DNA of 35,711 nt from Cytophagales bacterium (GCA_013298075.1 JAAFJG010000048.1:1-35711); one strand, 5' to 3'; counted from the stretch's first letter, positions 1-9,040 are shown. The notes: a model not told the origin generated them from the sequence alone. Numbers and translations: made by a program.

Positions 1-25
1 CTTATCATCGAATTTAATTTGTAAA

Positions 26-300
26 ATGGAAAAATTTATTAATCTTTTTACAGATTTTGGTTTCAAAAGAATTTTTGGCACAGAATCGAATAGCGACTTA
101 TTGATAGATTTTTTGAATACTATTTTGGATAGAACTAAGGGGCTTCTAAAAAATATAATACCCATTTAAAAGCGTTTTTTATCGGAAAAATTCCTTCAAG
201 GTTTTTAAAACCTTAAAGGAATCGTACTCGGTGGGTATATTATTTGCTACTTAGCCCCTAACAATCCTATTGTGAGTATTTCTTATAGTAATGTTGAATT
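26..300 (+). pseudogene. Rpn-family nuclease gene, N-terminal part, disrupted by a MITE
   Basis: The first 36 codons (ATG at 26) read MEKFINLFTDFGFKRIFG and onward through SDLLIDFLNTILDRT, the typical start of Rpn (PD-(D/E)XK recombination-promoting nuclease / putative transposase) proteins. The frame then enters a 120-bp inserted element and stops at 167-169. If the element and one copy of its TAA duplication are removed, the frame rejoins as RTNNPIVSISYSNVELL, which resembles the next segment of the family. Rpn similarity fades after about position 300, where an opposite-strand gene occupies the DNA, so the rest of the nuclease is missing. The identity rests on remembered family patterns; the rejoined frame is visible directly. 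Confidence 0.7.
139..258. mobile_element. 120-bp MITE with imperfect terminal inverted repeats and TAA target duplication
   Basis: The left end starts GGGGCTTCTAAAAAATATAA and the right end, read on the other strand, starts GGGGCTAAGTAGCAAATAAT; both continue to TACCCA. TAA stands immediately outside each end (136-138 and 259-261), and excision restores the Rpn reading frame. The core holds a second palindrome (ATTCCTT..AAGGTTTT / AAAACCTT..AAGGAAT, about 190-222). There is no coding capacity, so mobility would need a transposase from elsewhere. IS5-type elements make TNA target duplications, so that family is one guess for the partner. Confidence 0.8.
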
Positions 301-548
301 ATTAGATTCTCCCTTATATTTTTTTGGTATAAATCTAATTTTGTCATTTCAAATAAATTATATTCAAAATTCCACGGCTTATTTTTTACCAAAAAATCAA
401 TTACTTCCTGAAATTCTTTTGCCTCAAAATCAAAATAATTTTTAAATTCTACTTTGTAATTTTGTAACAATGTAAGTCCCAAACGAAAATTATCTATGTT
501 TTCGCTTTCTAATAAAGTCAAAAGTTTTTTAAACTCTGTGTTTTCCAT
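267..548 (-). CDS. Small hypothetical protein
   Basis: The 93-residue reading from ATG 548 starts MENTEFKKLLTLLESENIDN and is rich in Leu, Asn, Glu and Lys, predicted helical, with no signal peptide or membrane segment. The open frame extends upstream to 638, but the extra 30 residues look like translated leader; a start at 576-578 (MIISKN) is also possible. The 3' end lies against the interrupted Rpn gene, so the C-terminus may be natural or cut by rearrangement. I do not recognise the family. It is convergent with the Rpn remnant and separate from the T9SS gene by a hairpin. Confidence 0.5.
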   Translation of the reverse strand: MENTEFKKLLTLLESENIDNFRLGLTLLQNYKVEFKNYFDFEAKEFQEVIDFLVKNKPWNFEYNLFEMTKLDLYQKNIRENLIIQHYYKKYSQ

Positions 549-684
549 GTTTTGTTGAGTTTTGTTTTTGGAAATAATCATATTTTTAGATGTTTCGAAA
601 GTAAATATTTTTTTTGTAAAAATAAGATTTTTGAACATTTTTTTAGTAATCCGAGATGGTATTATTTCATAAATTTTAAAATAA

Positions 685-728
685 TAAAGAGTTTATCAAT
701 GTATTTTTACACCTTGACAAACTCTTTA
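685..728 (-). terminator. Hairpin downstream of the T9SS cargo gene
   Basis: TAAAGAGTTTATCAA (685-699) pairs with TTGACAAACTCTTTA (714-728) across a 14-nt loop, with one mismatch. It lies 43 bp past the stop codon of the large minus-strand gene, so it probably ends that transcript; the U-run is weak. Confidence 0.5.
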
Positions 729-770
729 TAAAATTTTACAGAAATAATTCTACATCTAACAACCAAAAAA

Positions 771-3700
771 CTAATTCACTTTATATACTTTTTTGGTTTT
801 ACCACCTTGCGCAGTTTGCACCACGATTACATACATATCAGCCGAATAATTTTTCATATTCAAAGAAGTATTATCTATTAATTCTGATAAAGTTTGTTCA
901 TTGACTAAAGTGCCTTTTGCGTCAAAAATTTTAATATTCGCATTGGTAAATCTTTTATTGTTGGTTTTAACAGCAAAATCTTTGTAATTAGTATTAAAAA
1001 TAATATCCAATTCACCTATATTACCTACATTCAAAATCGTAGGCGGCACCACCAAAGGAGCAGTCGTAAATGACCACGTATTATTTCCTAAAAATCCTGC
1101 ATAATTATTATTATCAATATCTTTCAAGGCTACATTATCAACTTCCACATAATAAGAAGTAAGATAATTTAACGTAATTCCTGTCATTGTTACCACATTA
1201 TTAGTAATATTTGTACTGCTTGAATTGACATCAATCGTTTGTACAACAGAATTGCCAGACGTTTTTTTAATGGTAATATTTCCTATACCTTTTTGCATAT
1301 CTTTACTAAAAGTCATAATCAAATCAGTATTAATAGAAACATTTGTACTCAAATGAGGTGGACTTAATGTTAGTAATTGATTAGGAATATTGGCAATAGT
1401 CGTAAATGACCACGTATTATTTCCCAAAAATCCTGCATAATTATTGTTATTAACATCTTTCAATGCCCCATTTTGTACCTCCACATAATACGAAGTACTA
1501 TAATCTAAACCACTTTGTATGATGGTAACTACATTTGAAGCAATCGTAACATTGGCAGTACTTACATTGATTGTTTGTATAATTGAGTTATCAGATGATT
1601 TTTTGATGGTGATATTTCCTATGCCTTTTTGCATATTTTTATCAAAAGTCATCACTAAATTTCTGTTTCTTAGCACATCAATACTTAAATTTGCTGGGCT
1701 TAGAGTCAATAATTGTGTAGGTAAATTTAACCCTGTAATGATAAAATCATCAATGGCACAACCTGCTTCTGCTGTATTGTCATCAGATTTAAAAACAAAT
1801 CTAAAAGCTACATTAGCATTGCCTGATAAAAAATCGATAGAAATAGTTTTTGTTTCAAAACCATTCGTTGAGTTAGTAAAAAATGGAGTATTAGTAAGAA
1901 AACCACCTGAATTTAATTTATTACCATTATACCAATTGGCTGCTACTGCATTGCCTAATTGCGTCCATGAATTACCTTTATTAGTAGAATATTCAACAAT
2001 ATATCCATCATAATTTGATTCAAAAGCGTGTTTTGTTTTAAATGAAAGTGTATAAGTCGTGGCTGCACTCAAATTAAAATTAGGCGTATAAAGCCTTGCT
2101 TCTGCCAAATCTGGATAAACTGCCTCTGTAGGATTTAAAACCCATGCAAAACTACCACTTGCCGTACCATTTTTTCCATTAATAGATGAGTTTCCTCTTA
2201 CAAATCTGGCAGGAGAAGAAATATCTTCATTCGCAAAATCATTGATATTTGTTTCAAAATCACCCCCATTTGGCAACGTATAAGAAGGATTGCGAGTGGG
2301 TAATATAGTAACTAAATCGGCTTTTGTAACCAATGTATTTACTAAATTATTGATAGATAATGAAGGCGATTTTTTGCCTTCTACTGAATATTGAATGGTA
2401 TGCGTACCTATTGTATTGGCGGTAGCAGGAGTAGCATTTGCTCCAAAATTCCAATTCCAAGCATTTGCGCCTATCGAATTGTTAGTAAAAATAACGTTAG
2501 TATTGATGTAAGATAGTTTTTTATCTACCGAAAAATTGGCTGCAGGTTGTCCAGCCGCTTGAAAAGCATTAGTCGTAAAAACTCCACGCCCATGCGTAGC
2601 CACTGCGACTAATTTATCAGCATTTCTTACTCTTAACATATCACAACGAACATTTGCCAAATTTTGATTAGTAGGTTCCCAACCTGGGTTTAAAGCAGTA
2701 ATATCTGTCGTACTCCAAACTCCTAAATCAGTCGCAATCATTACTTGTCTTCTATCATTTGGATTAAAAATCCCCCAATGAACAGGCATATCAGGCAAAC
2801 CATAACCAGCCAAATCTTTATTAACCCAAGAAGCGCCACCATCATTCGAGTAATAAACAGACGAAATTCCGTAGTTAGAAAGTGTTACTAATAATTCGTT
2901 GTCAGATGCGCCCACTTCTACAGATTTTACAGTCCCACCATTGATAGTTCCTGTGATATTAGTAACTATGGGCGCACCTGAGTTTGCATTATCAATTCTA
3001 TAAATTCGTCCCTGATACGTACCTATAAACAATCTATTAGCCGTATAAGTATTGGCTTTTACTGCGGATATTTTTGCGTTATTGATAGCAATAGGAGTTG
3101 TTACCTCAATAAAATTAACACCATTTAGATTAGCATATATTAATTGATTCTCATTTCCTCCATAATAAAGTATTTTAGAAGTATTATCATAATCTGTAGG
3201 ATTGATAAAACTTCCAGCGTTTCTAGATCCAAAACCGGTAAAGGTAGCACCACTATTTTTAGATACAAAATAAGCATTAAATACATAAGAAGTTACTTGA
3301 ATAACGGCATCATTTTGGTCAATAAAACAAAAAGCACCATCACCACCACTGGCTTTTGTAATGGCTTGACTACCACTTTCAGGGAATTTATGTGAGCCAT
3401 TATCTTGCGCTCCTGCCAACATATAATTAGAACCAACCACATTTTTCATAGCCACTGCATAATATTGTGTAACATTATAATTATTAACTCTATCATCAAA
3501 AGCAGGCGTAGCTGTTTCATCAAATACATTGGCAGAATAACTCAAACCACCATCTTGTGCAAAAACTGCCTCATTTGGATTATTAGGTCTGATAATCATA
3601 CCATGCTGATCGGCATGCACATAATCACGACAAGCACCTGTCCAGTAAGAAACAGGATTCCAAGTTGTTCCACCATCTATGGTTCTATAAATATCTATTC

Positions 3701-5096
3701 CTCCCGCTAAAGCTGTGTTGGCATTGGTAGGATCAACTATTAAAATTAAATCATACCAAGCCTGACCACGTGTAAAATGATTGGTGCTGACCGTACAGTT
3801 CTGCTCCAAATACAAAGGAATTGGCATATCTGTCCAAGTTACTCCTTTATCAATAGACTTTTTAAAAAATCCAACATCTGTGCTACCATTTCCTGGTAAT
3901 GCTCCTGCTAAAGCATACACTACATTCGCATCAGAAGGAGCAGTGGCTAATTCAACTCTACGTCCTGTTGCAAATTGTGTTGAAGTCCAAGAACCATTAT
4001 TACCCGTATCAGAATATAAAATATAACCATTTTGCGTTGAACCAATATAAATTCGATTATCTGCTCCTATTTCTATATCTTTGGGAACAACGCCATTGGG
4101 AAGGAATATTTGAGCAAAGTTTGTACCACCATCAGTAGAACGCCATAAACCATTACTTGCTCCTACATACATTTCGACTGTAATGCCCACTTGTCTAAAT
4201 TTAATATCGTGAACTACGGTCATGGCTGTCGTATTCATCATTTGATTCCAAGTGGTGCCTGCATCATTAGAACGCCAAATTCCTGCTCCACGTACCACGC
4301 CCGCATCACTATCGCCCGTACCTGCATAAAAAATTTGTGTATTTGTGGGGTGAAAAGCCAAAGCCGAAACGCCTAAAGTTGCCCAAAAATCATTCACTTT
4401 TGTAAAAACAGCATTGGTTGTAATATCATTGGTAAACCAAACTCCACCTGACGAACTTCCTACCCATAGTTTTTTATTGGTAATATCATTGGGGTCAAAC
4501 ATCATGGCTCTGGTTCTTCCACCTATATTATTAGGTCCTCTTTCTATCCATTGTGCGTTTGGAATTGCCCCTTTTTGTCTAAAATATCCTTTCACCTGCT
4601 CACGCGCAATGGCTAATCTTTCGTAAGGAATTGTATTGGTTTGTGGGTCATGAGTCAATAAAAATTCGTGTTCTTTTGCCAAATCAGGTCTGTCTGTTTG
4701 TGGTTCTGGTTTTGGTTCTTTTTCGAAACCTTTTTTGGCTTTTCTTATTTTTGGGGCAATTTTTTTTCGATTGAAATGAGGTAAATTATTGATATGTTTT
4801 TCATATTCAATTCTTTCTTTGGTCATTACAATATTTTCTACCAATTCTTTTTTTTGTGGAATGATTATACTAGACTGCGAAAAATATTCATTCTCATTTT
4901 CTTTTTTGGGAAGGATATTTTCTTGCTCAGATTTTTTTTCATCTGATATTTTTGCTTTTTGTTTTGGAATACTACTTTTTTGTTCTACAAATTTTTCTTT
5001 CTCTTGGGTAGATATTTTTGTAGCATTATAATAGAATGTGATGGTTATTGTTGTAATCAACAACAAAGCAGCCATTAGAAGATAATTTTTTTTCAT
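771..5096 (-). CDS. Large exported T9SS cargo protein: beta-propeller, PKD, jelly-roll, twin Ig-like repeats, sorting domain
   Basis: A 1441-aa cell-surface or secreted protein. Residues 1-22 form a signal peptide (Lys-Lys then LLMAALLLITTITITF). A Lys/Glu-rich linker runs to about 180. Residues about 180-850 carry repeated GIWRSNDAGTTW, GLWRSTDGGTNF and VYYSNDGGASW motifs, the Asp-box style of BNR/sortilin-type beta-propellers. A PKD-like unit follows (AWNWNFGANA, about 850-925), then a MAM/jelly-roll-like part, then two SbsA-type Ig-like repeats (about 1125-1345) ending NTWSFTT. The last 90 residues resemble a type A T9SS C-terminal domain (DFAVKTNNKRFTNANIKIFD ... KVYKVN). The protein would cross the inner membrane by Sec and the outer membrane by T9SS. 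No catalytic motif was recognised; adhesion or carbohydrate binding is inference. Confidence 0.85.
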   Translation of the reverse strand: MKKNYLLMAALLLITTITITFYYNATKISTQEKEKFVEQKSSIPKQKAKISDEKKSEQENILPKKENENEYFSQSSIIIPQKKELVENIVMTKERIEYEKHINNLPHFNRKKIAPKIRKAKKGFEKEPKPEPQTDRPDLAKEHEFLLTHDPQTNTIPYERLAIAREQVKGYFRQKGAIPNAQWIERGPNNIGGRTRAMMFDPNDITNKKLWVGSSSGGVWFTNDITTNAVFTKVNDFWATLGVSALAFHPTNTQIFYAGTGDSDAGVVRGAGIWRSNDAGTTWNQMMNTTAMTVVHDIKFRQVGITVEMYVGASNGLWRSTDGGTNFAQIFLPNGVVPKDIEIGADNRIYIGSTQNGYILYSDTGNNGSWTSTQFATGRRVELATAPSDANVVYALAGALPGNGSTDVGFFKKSIDKGVTWTDMPIPLYLEQNCTVSTNHFTRGQAWYDLILIVDPTNANTALAGGIDIYRTIDGGTTWNPVSYWTGACRDYVHADQHGMIIRPNNPNEAVFAQDGGLSYSANVFDETATPAFDDRVNNYNVTQYYAVAMKNVVGSNYMLAGAQDNGSHKFPESGSQAITKASGGDGAFCFIDQNDAVIQVTSYVFNAYFVSKNSGATFTGFGSRNAGSFINPTDYDNTSKILYYGGNENQLIYANLNGVNFIEVTTPIAINNAKISAVKANTYTANRLFIGTYQGRIYRIDNANSGAPIVTNITGTINGGTVKSVEVGASDNELLVTLSNYGISSVYYSNDGGASWVNKDLAGYGLPDMPVHWGIFNPNDRRQVMIATDLGVWSTTDITALNPGWEPTNQNLANVRCDMLRVRNADKLVAVATHGRGVFTTNAFQAAGQPAANFSVDKKLSYINTNVIFTNNSIGANAWNWNFGANATPATANTIGTHTIQYSVEGKKSPSLSINNLVNTLVTKADLVTILPTRNPSYTLPNGGDFETNINDFANEDISSPARFVRGNSSINGKNGTASGSFAWVLNPTEAVYPDLAEARLYTPNFNLSAATTYTLSFKTKHAFESNYDGYIVEYSTNKGNSWTQLGNAVAANWYNGNKLNSGGFLTNTPFFTNSTNGFETKTISIDFLSGNANVAFRFVFKSDDNTAEAGCAIDDFIITGLNLPTQLLTLSPANLSIDVLRNRNLVMTFDKNMQKGIGNITIKKSSDNSIIQTINVSTANVTIASNVVTIIQSGLDYSTSYYVEVQNGALKDVNNNNYAGFLGNNTWSFTTIANIPNQLLTLSPPHLSTNVSINTDLIMTFSKDMQKGIGNITIKKTSGNSVVQTIDVNSSSTNITNNVVTMTGITLNYLTSYYVEVDNVALKDIDNNNYAGFLGNNTWSFTTAPLVVPPTILNVGNIGELDIIFNTNYKDFAVKTNNKRFTNANIKIFDAKGTLVNEQTLSELIDNTSLNMKNYSADMYVIVVQTAQGGKTKKVYKVN
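1063..1725. repeat. Intragenic tandem duplication, 336-bp unit
   Basis: Two consecutive units (1063-1398 and 1399-about 1725) encode the two SbsA-type Ig-like domains of the T9SS protein. Long stretches such as GTCGTAAATGACCACGTATT are identical at the start of both units, which points to recent duplication or gene conversion. Confidence 0.85.
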
Positions 5097-5125
5097 ATTC
5101 GGGTTTTTCTTTATTTAATTTAGTG

Positions 5126-5157
5126 CAAAAATAAATAAAAAAAAAGGAAAACTCAAA
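5126..5157 (-). promoter_or_regulatory. Promoter of the T9SS cargo gene
   Basis: On the minus strand TTTG (5157-5154), a 20-nt spacer and TATTTTTG (5133-5126) match the Bacteroidota primary-sigma consensus TTTG-N19/20-TAnnTTTG. The start codon is 30 nt downstream, consistent with the ATG at 5096. Confidence 0.7.
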
Positions 5158-5304
5158 ATTATTAGTTGTATTTTTTTATTAAAATTATTTATAGTAATAC
5201 TTTTTAATGGTTGTCTAACATTTTTTGTGAAAAACCTAAAATTAGTAATTTTTGTTTTTCATTTTGTAAAAACAAACTTTCTCTTTTATCAGAAGAAGCT
5301 TTAT

Positions 5305-5856
5305 CTAATTCAGGAAAAAATTCAAAAAACAATTTTCGAAAATTTCGTATTGATTTTCTAAAATAGCGATAGATTGTGTGAGATCGGGAGCGTATTTGGC
5401 TCTGCGTGTAATTCCTTGTAAAGATTTGTGCAAGCCATCAAAATCTGCATATCTAACCAACCAATTTTGGCTTATCATATAGGGCAACATTTCTTGGAGT
5501 TTTTCGGGAAATATCAATATTTTTTTTTGGAATAAAATATACATTTTTTCTGCAAATATTTCTATTTTTTCGGAGTGATATTTCGAGAAATTTTTAGATA
5601 AAAAATGGTCAAAAAATACATCTACAATTACGCCACTGTATCTTCCAAAGTCGGTTTTTAACAACTCACAAGCCTTTTTTGTTTCTATGTGTGTGTCTGT
5701 AAAATCATCAATAAAATAATGCAATTCGAAACCTTTTTGTACATCAGATTGATAAGAAAGTTTTTGTTTGCCTTTCACAAAATCGGCACTAAAATTTCCC
5801 AATAAAATATCTTCATTTTCATTTCCTGAAAGATATAAATGTGCTAAAAAATTCAT
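5305..5856 (-). CDS. acpH: Acyl carrier protein phosphodiesterase family protein
   Basis: A 183-residue protein of the DUF479/AcpH family, which removes the phosphopantetheine arm of holo-acyl carrier protein. The N-terminus MNFLAHLYLSGN followed by GNFSADFVKG is the family hallmark, and HYFIDDFTDTH plus VDVFFDHFLSKNF supply the metal-binding His and Asp residues expected of this HD-like fold. The length is close to E. coli AcpH (193 aa). It starts 37 nt after the nuoH stop on the same strand and is probably co-transcribed. Family assignment is firm; the reaction is inferred from the E. coli homologue. Confidence 0.82.
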   Translation of the reverse strand: MNFLAHLYLSGNENEDILLGNFSADFVKGKQKLSYQSDVQKGFELHYFIDDFTDTHIETKKACELLKTDFGRYSGVIVDVFFDHFLSKNFSKYHSEKIEIFAEKMYILFQKKILIFPEKLQEMLPYMISQNWLVRYADFDGLHKSLQGITRRAKYAPDLTQSIAILENQYEIFENCFLNFFLN

Positions 5857-5892
5857 TTTTTTGTTTTTATTTTAATTGAGTTTTACAAAAAA

Positions 5893-6993
5893 TTACATCA
5901 AAATTCGCCAAATACCACACAAAATTATCATCAATATACTAAAAGGAACTAACACTTTCCAGCATAAATAAATGAGTTGGTCTGCACGCAAACGCGGATA
6001 CGTCCACCTTGCCCACATCTGTATAAAAACTAAAATAAATGTTTTGATAAATAACCAAAAAAATGCAGTGATTGTTCCAAAAATTGTATCAGGCTTGCCA
6101 CTTGTCCAATTTGCCAATTCTATAAAACCCAAATTAGGAAAAGGTGTATTCCAGCCACCAAAAAATAAAATAACGCCCAATAAACTCACTAATAGCATCA
6201 TTCCATATTCTGCCAACATCATAAATGCCCATCTCAAACCTGAATATTCGGTGTGATAACCACCAATTAATTCGGATTCTGCTTCGGGAATATCAAAAGG
6301 TGCGCGATTACATTCTGCCAAAGATGCCACAAAAAATATCAAAAAAGAAATAAAAAGCAACGGCATTCTAAAAACATTCCACGTCAAAAAACCGCCTACG
6401 TAAGTAATATTTATATCCAAACTTCGTAAACCAAACAAATAATTTTCTGTATTTTCTAAATTGATATAATAATGAATCCAAATACCTTGTTGATAACAAA
6501 TATTTTGTAAATCTAAACTTTGAGAAATCATAACCACCGTCAAAATTGCCATTCCTGTCGGAATTTCATACGCCAAAATTTGTGAAACCGCCCGCATTGC
6601 ACCCAACAGAGGAAATTTGCTATTCGATGCCCAACCTGCCATCAAAATTCCTATCACATCTAAAGAAATAATTGCCAACAAATAAAAAACTCCTACGCTC
6701 GCTCCTGAGCCTATCCACGTGGGCGTGAGTGGAATAACAGCAAAACCAGCAAAAATAGCCACAAAAATAACCAAAGGTGCTACCTGAAAAAGCCTTTTAT
6801 CTGCTTTAATAGGAATAATATCTTCTTTTGTTAATAATTTGATAATGTCCGCAATGGTTTGTAAAAATCCAAATTTTCCTACTTCATTCGGACCTACTCT
6901 ATCTTGAATATACGCCGAAACTTTGCGTTCTGCATATACGCCAATCAAAGCAAATAAAGGTACAAAGAGTAAAAAAAATAGAAGCGTTATCAT
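5893..6993 (-). CDS. nuoH: NADH-quinone oxidoreductase subunit H
   Basis: A 366-aa polytopic membrane protein, the ND1/NuoH subunit that forms much of the quinone-binding site of respiratory complex I. The signature AERKVSAYIQDRVGPNEVGK lies near the N-terminus, followed by DIIKLLTKEDIIP; AEYGMMLLVSLLGVILFFGG and the acidic loop FDIPEAESELIGGY are further family landmarks. About eight hydrophobic segments can be seen and the length is normal. The gene is unusual here because no other nuo gene flanks it: acpH follows and a small ORF with its own terminator precedes it. No clear TAnnTTTG promoter was found. Confidence 0.95.
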   Translation of the reverse strand: MITLLFFLLFVPLFALIGVYAERKVSAYIQDRVGPNEVGKFGFLQTIADIIKLLTKEDIIPIKADKRLFQVAPLVIFVAIFAGFAVIPLTPTWIGSGASVGVFYLLAIISLDVIGILMAGWASNSKFPLLGAMRAVSQILAYEIPTGMAILTVVMISQSLDLQNICYQQGIWIHYYINLENTENYLFGLRSLDINITYVGGFLTWNVFRMPLLFISFLIFFVASLAECNRAPFDIPEAESELIGGYHTEYSGLRWAFMMLAEYGMMLLVSLLGVILFFGGWNTPFPNLGFIELANWTSGKPDTIFGTITAFFWLFIKTFILVFIQMWARWTYPRLRADQLIYLCWKVLVPFSILMIILCGIWRILM

Positions 6994-7001
6994 TTTTTAT
7001 G

Positions 7002-7038
7002 AAAAAAAACAAGCCCTTGACTTTTGGTTTTGGGGCTT
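7002..7038 (-). terminator. Rho-independent terminator between the small ORF and nuoH
   Basis: On the minus strand AAGCCC (7038-7033) pairs with GGGCTT (7016-7011) and is followed by a run of eight T (GTTTTTTTTC). It sits directly downstream of the 7068-7298 ORF and upstream of nuoH, so it separates the two units. Confidence 0.6.
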
Positions 7039-7067
7039 AATTTTTGTGTTTTTTGTATTTTTTTAGC

Positions 7068-7298
7068 TTAGCGTAAAGGTGGGGCAACTGCCGCCTTTAT
7101 TTGACATTTGTGATGCCATTTTTTTTGCATTTCACCCAACAGACAAAATTTTTCGTCTGCTGAGAGTTTTCCATCAGCATAAACAAGCTGATTGAATTTT
7201 GACATATATCCTTGTTTTTCACTTATTATAACTGAATCAATGACAGCTAAATAAAATTCGAACATAGATTCGGTCTGGGGTTGTGGACTTCGTTCCAA
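7068..7298 (-). CDS. Small hypothetical protein
   Basis: An open frame of 76 codons ending KAAVAPPLR, followed by a good terminator, which supports a real transcript. The likelier start is MFEFYLAVIDSV (ATG 7263-7265, 65 aa), because the preceding residues MERSPQPQTES look like translated leader. The middle (FNQLVYADGKLSADEKFCLL) is reminiscent of TerB/acidic-helix proteins but too short to assign. It could also be a remnant of a longer gene. No signal peptide. Confidence 0.4.
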   Translation of the reverse strand: MERSPQPQTESMFEFYLAVIDSVIISEKQGYMSKFNQLVYADGKLSADEKFCLLGEMQKKWHHKCQIKAAVAPPLR

Positions 7299-7325
7299 AG
7301 CACTTTTATTTTAATGAAACCATCA

Positions 7326-7359
7326 TCAATTTATTGTTTTCTAAATTACAATAAATTGA
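7326..7359. other. Perfect 12-bp hairpin in a 229-bp gap
   Basis: TCAATTTATTGT (7326-7337) pairs perfectly with ACAATAAATTGA (7348-7359) over a 10-nt loop. It lies between the stop of the lipoprotein gene and the start of the small ORF. It may be a second terminator or a protein-binding palindrome; there is no U-run to decide. The rest of the gap holds only AT-rich sequence. Confidence 0.4.
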
Positions 7360-7491
7360 CTTATTTTGTATAAATATATAATAAATTTCTAATTTACGAT
7401 TTAAAAAAATGAACAACGATACAAAGGTCTTAATCTTTTTTGAAATTACAAAGTCTATGTAAGTTTTTTTTATTTTCTTGTTAATATTTTT

Positions 7492-7525
7492 ATTGATAAT
7501 TATTTTTAAAGCCTAAATTATCAAT
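7492..7525 (-). terminator. Hairpin after the lipoprotein gene
   Basis: ATTGATAATT (7492-7501) pairs with AATTATCAAT (7516-7525). It abuts the stop codon of the minus-strand lipoprotein gene and is followed on that strand by A/T-rich sequence. Confidence 0.5.
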
Positions 7526-7527
7526 GA

Positions 7528-8970
7528 TTAGTTTAAAAAACTCATTACATTTTCCCAAAAATATTCTTTTTTATCTATTTTTGTAACTTGTTTAAAATCA
7601 AAAATCTCTTGTTTGATAGGCATAATATACCAATAAATAGGATTTTTTTGGTTTGATTTTTCTATATTTGGAATATACAAAGAACTTTCAGGATTGATAA
7701 AACCCCAATTTGAGACATTTTGAGGAATTTCAATATTTTTATTTGTTGAGAATGATTGATTTTTTTGTAAAATAGTAATCAGTTGGGGAGAAATAGTTGC
7801 CCAAATTGATTTTTCATTGATTACTAAATAATATTTTGTTTTTTTCCAAAAATAAATATTTTTTTTATTTTTTACTTTTTCAATTTGATTTTCTTTTTCT
7901 AATTGTTTGATAACAATATCTAAAAGTGCTTTATTTTTGATGACCAGACCCCAAGCCGTTTGCGGAATAGTTTGTTTGCTTTGTCTTTCAAAATAAATTC
8001 CTTCGCCTGTGATGATGCTAAACCATTTTTGATAATTAAAACCTTGAATAGACAAAGTTTTTTCCCACCATTGATTGCTCTGCCAAGTTTTTTGTATATT
8101 TTCCCAACCTTTTTGATTAAAATTCCAATTCCAAACGCCCAACAGAGAATCTTGTGGAATTTGTTTGACTAAATTTTTTTGTAAATTATTATTAAATAAA
8201 TCATCAAAACTTGCCAAAGAGCGAACTTCAGGATAAATTTTTATATTCGTTTCTAATTTTTGAAGGCTATCTAATTGCCAATCCAACGTAATATAAGCAT
8301 CTTTTTTGTCAAAACTCATGCCTGTTGTTTGTTTCAAATACGTAACTAAATTATTATTTTGTTCCTCCCAATTCAACCAAATTCCTACGTGTAATTTTTG
8401 TTGAATAAGATTTTGAAAAGCAATATTTTTATGTTTAAGTGATTTGCTTGCGTGCATTTCTTTCCATTTTAATACTTGATTTTTGAGTTCTGTGGCAGTT
8501 TTTGGCGTTTCTCCTTTGATAATCCAAGCAATTTTATTTGCCCATAAAACCAACACATTTTCATTCAAATATGTATAATGTACTCCATTTCGGCTTTGGA
8601 TTCCGTAATTATTTTCGGGAATATTTCTCACAAAATTATCAAACTTTTTTTCATTGTCTATATGAAAAACCCAAGTGGTATAATTTTCATTTTTATTTTT
8701 TTGATGAGTGCCAAAACAATAAGCACGATAATTAAAACTTACGCCTGATTCTTTGTATTTTTCTGTAATATAGATTTGTAAAATGGCAGGAATATTTTGC
8801 CCCCAAATTTTTGAATAGATAGGAAATGATTTTTTATCTTGATTTTGTAAATTATTTATATCAAAAATATGTACAAAAGAAGCATTTTGAGGCACATATT
8901 TCGAAGGATCAACACGATAACCACAAGAAATGAAGAATGATAAAGCAAAAATAAGTAGAATTGAACGCAT
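7528..8970 (-). CDS. Lipoprotein, DUF4836-like
   Basis: A 480-aa protein with a lipoprotein signal: MRSILLIFALSFFISC followed by Gly, with Cys16 as the lipidated residue. The next segment, YVPQNASFVHIFDINNLQNQ, resembles the start of DUF4836-type Bacteroidota lipoproteins, which place a 'tolerable amounts of self' style Ile/Val-rich strand after Pro-x-Asn/Asp-Ala. The body alternates Trp-rich strands and helices with no catalytic motif. It is a single gene bracketed by hairpins on both sides. Its role is unknown; an outer-membrane or periplasmic lipoprotein is all that can be said. Confidence 0.7.
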   Translation of the reverse strand: MRSILLIFALSFFISCGYRVDPSKYVPQNASFVHIFDINNLQNQDKKSFPIYSKIWGQNIPAILQIYITEKYKESGVSFNYRAYCFGTHQKNKNENYTTWVFHIDNEKKFDNFVRNIPENNYGIQSRNGVHYTYLNENVLVLWANKIAWIIKGETPKTATELKNQVLKWKEMHASKSLKHKNIAFQNLIQQKLHVGIWLNWEEQNNNLVTYLKQTTGMSFDKKDAYITLDWQLDSLQKLETNIKIYPEVRSLASFDDLFNNNLQKNLVKQIPQDSLLGVWNWNFNQKGWENIQKTWQSNQWWEKTLSIQGFNYQKWFSIITGEGIYFERQSKQTIPQTAWGLVIKNKALLDIVIKQLEKENQIEKVKNKKNIYFWKKTKYYLVINEKSIWATISPQLITILQKNQSFSTNKNIEIPQNVSNWGFINPESSLYIPNIEKSNQKNPIYWYIMPIKQEIFDFKQVTKIDKKEYFWENVMSFLN

Positions 8971-8998
8971 TTTGAATGATTTGTTTTGTTAAATTAAG

Positions 8999-9040
8999 AT
9001 ATACCATAATTTTAATTTAACAATCAAAATTATGGTATAT
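8999..9040 (-). terminator. 15-bp perfect hairpin after the TPR gene
   Basis: ATATACCATAATTTT (8999-9013) pairs without mismatch with AAAATTATGGTATAT (9026-9040), 12-nt loop. It lies 31 bp past the stop of the exported TPR gene and just ahead of the lipoprotein gene, so it probably ends the TPR transcript. Confidence 0.6.

Noticed and set aside
1519-4626. Several plus-strand open frames opposite the T9SS gene
   Set aside because: The minus-strand gene has clear domains, signal peptide and promoter; the opposite frames are by-products of its codon use.
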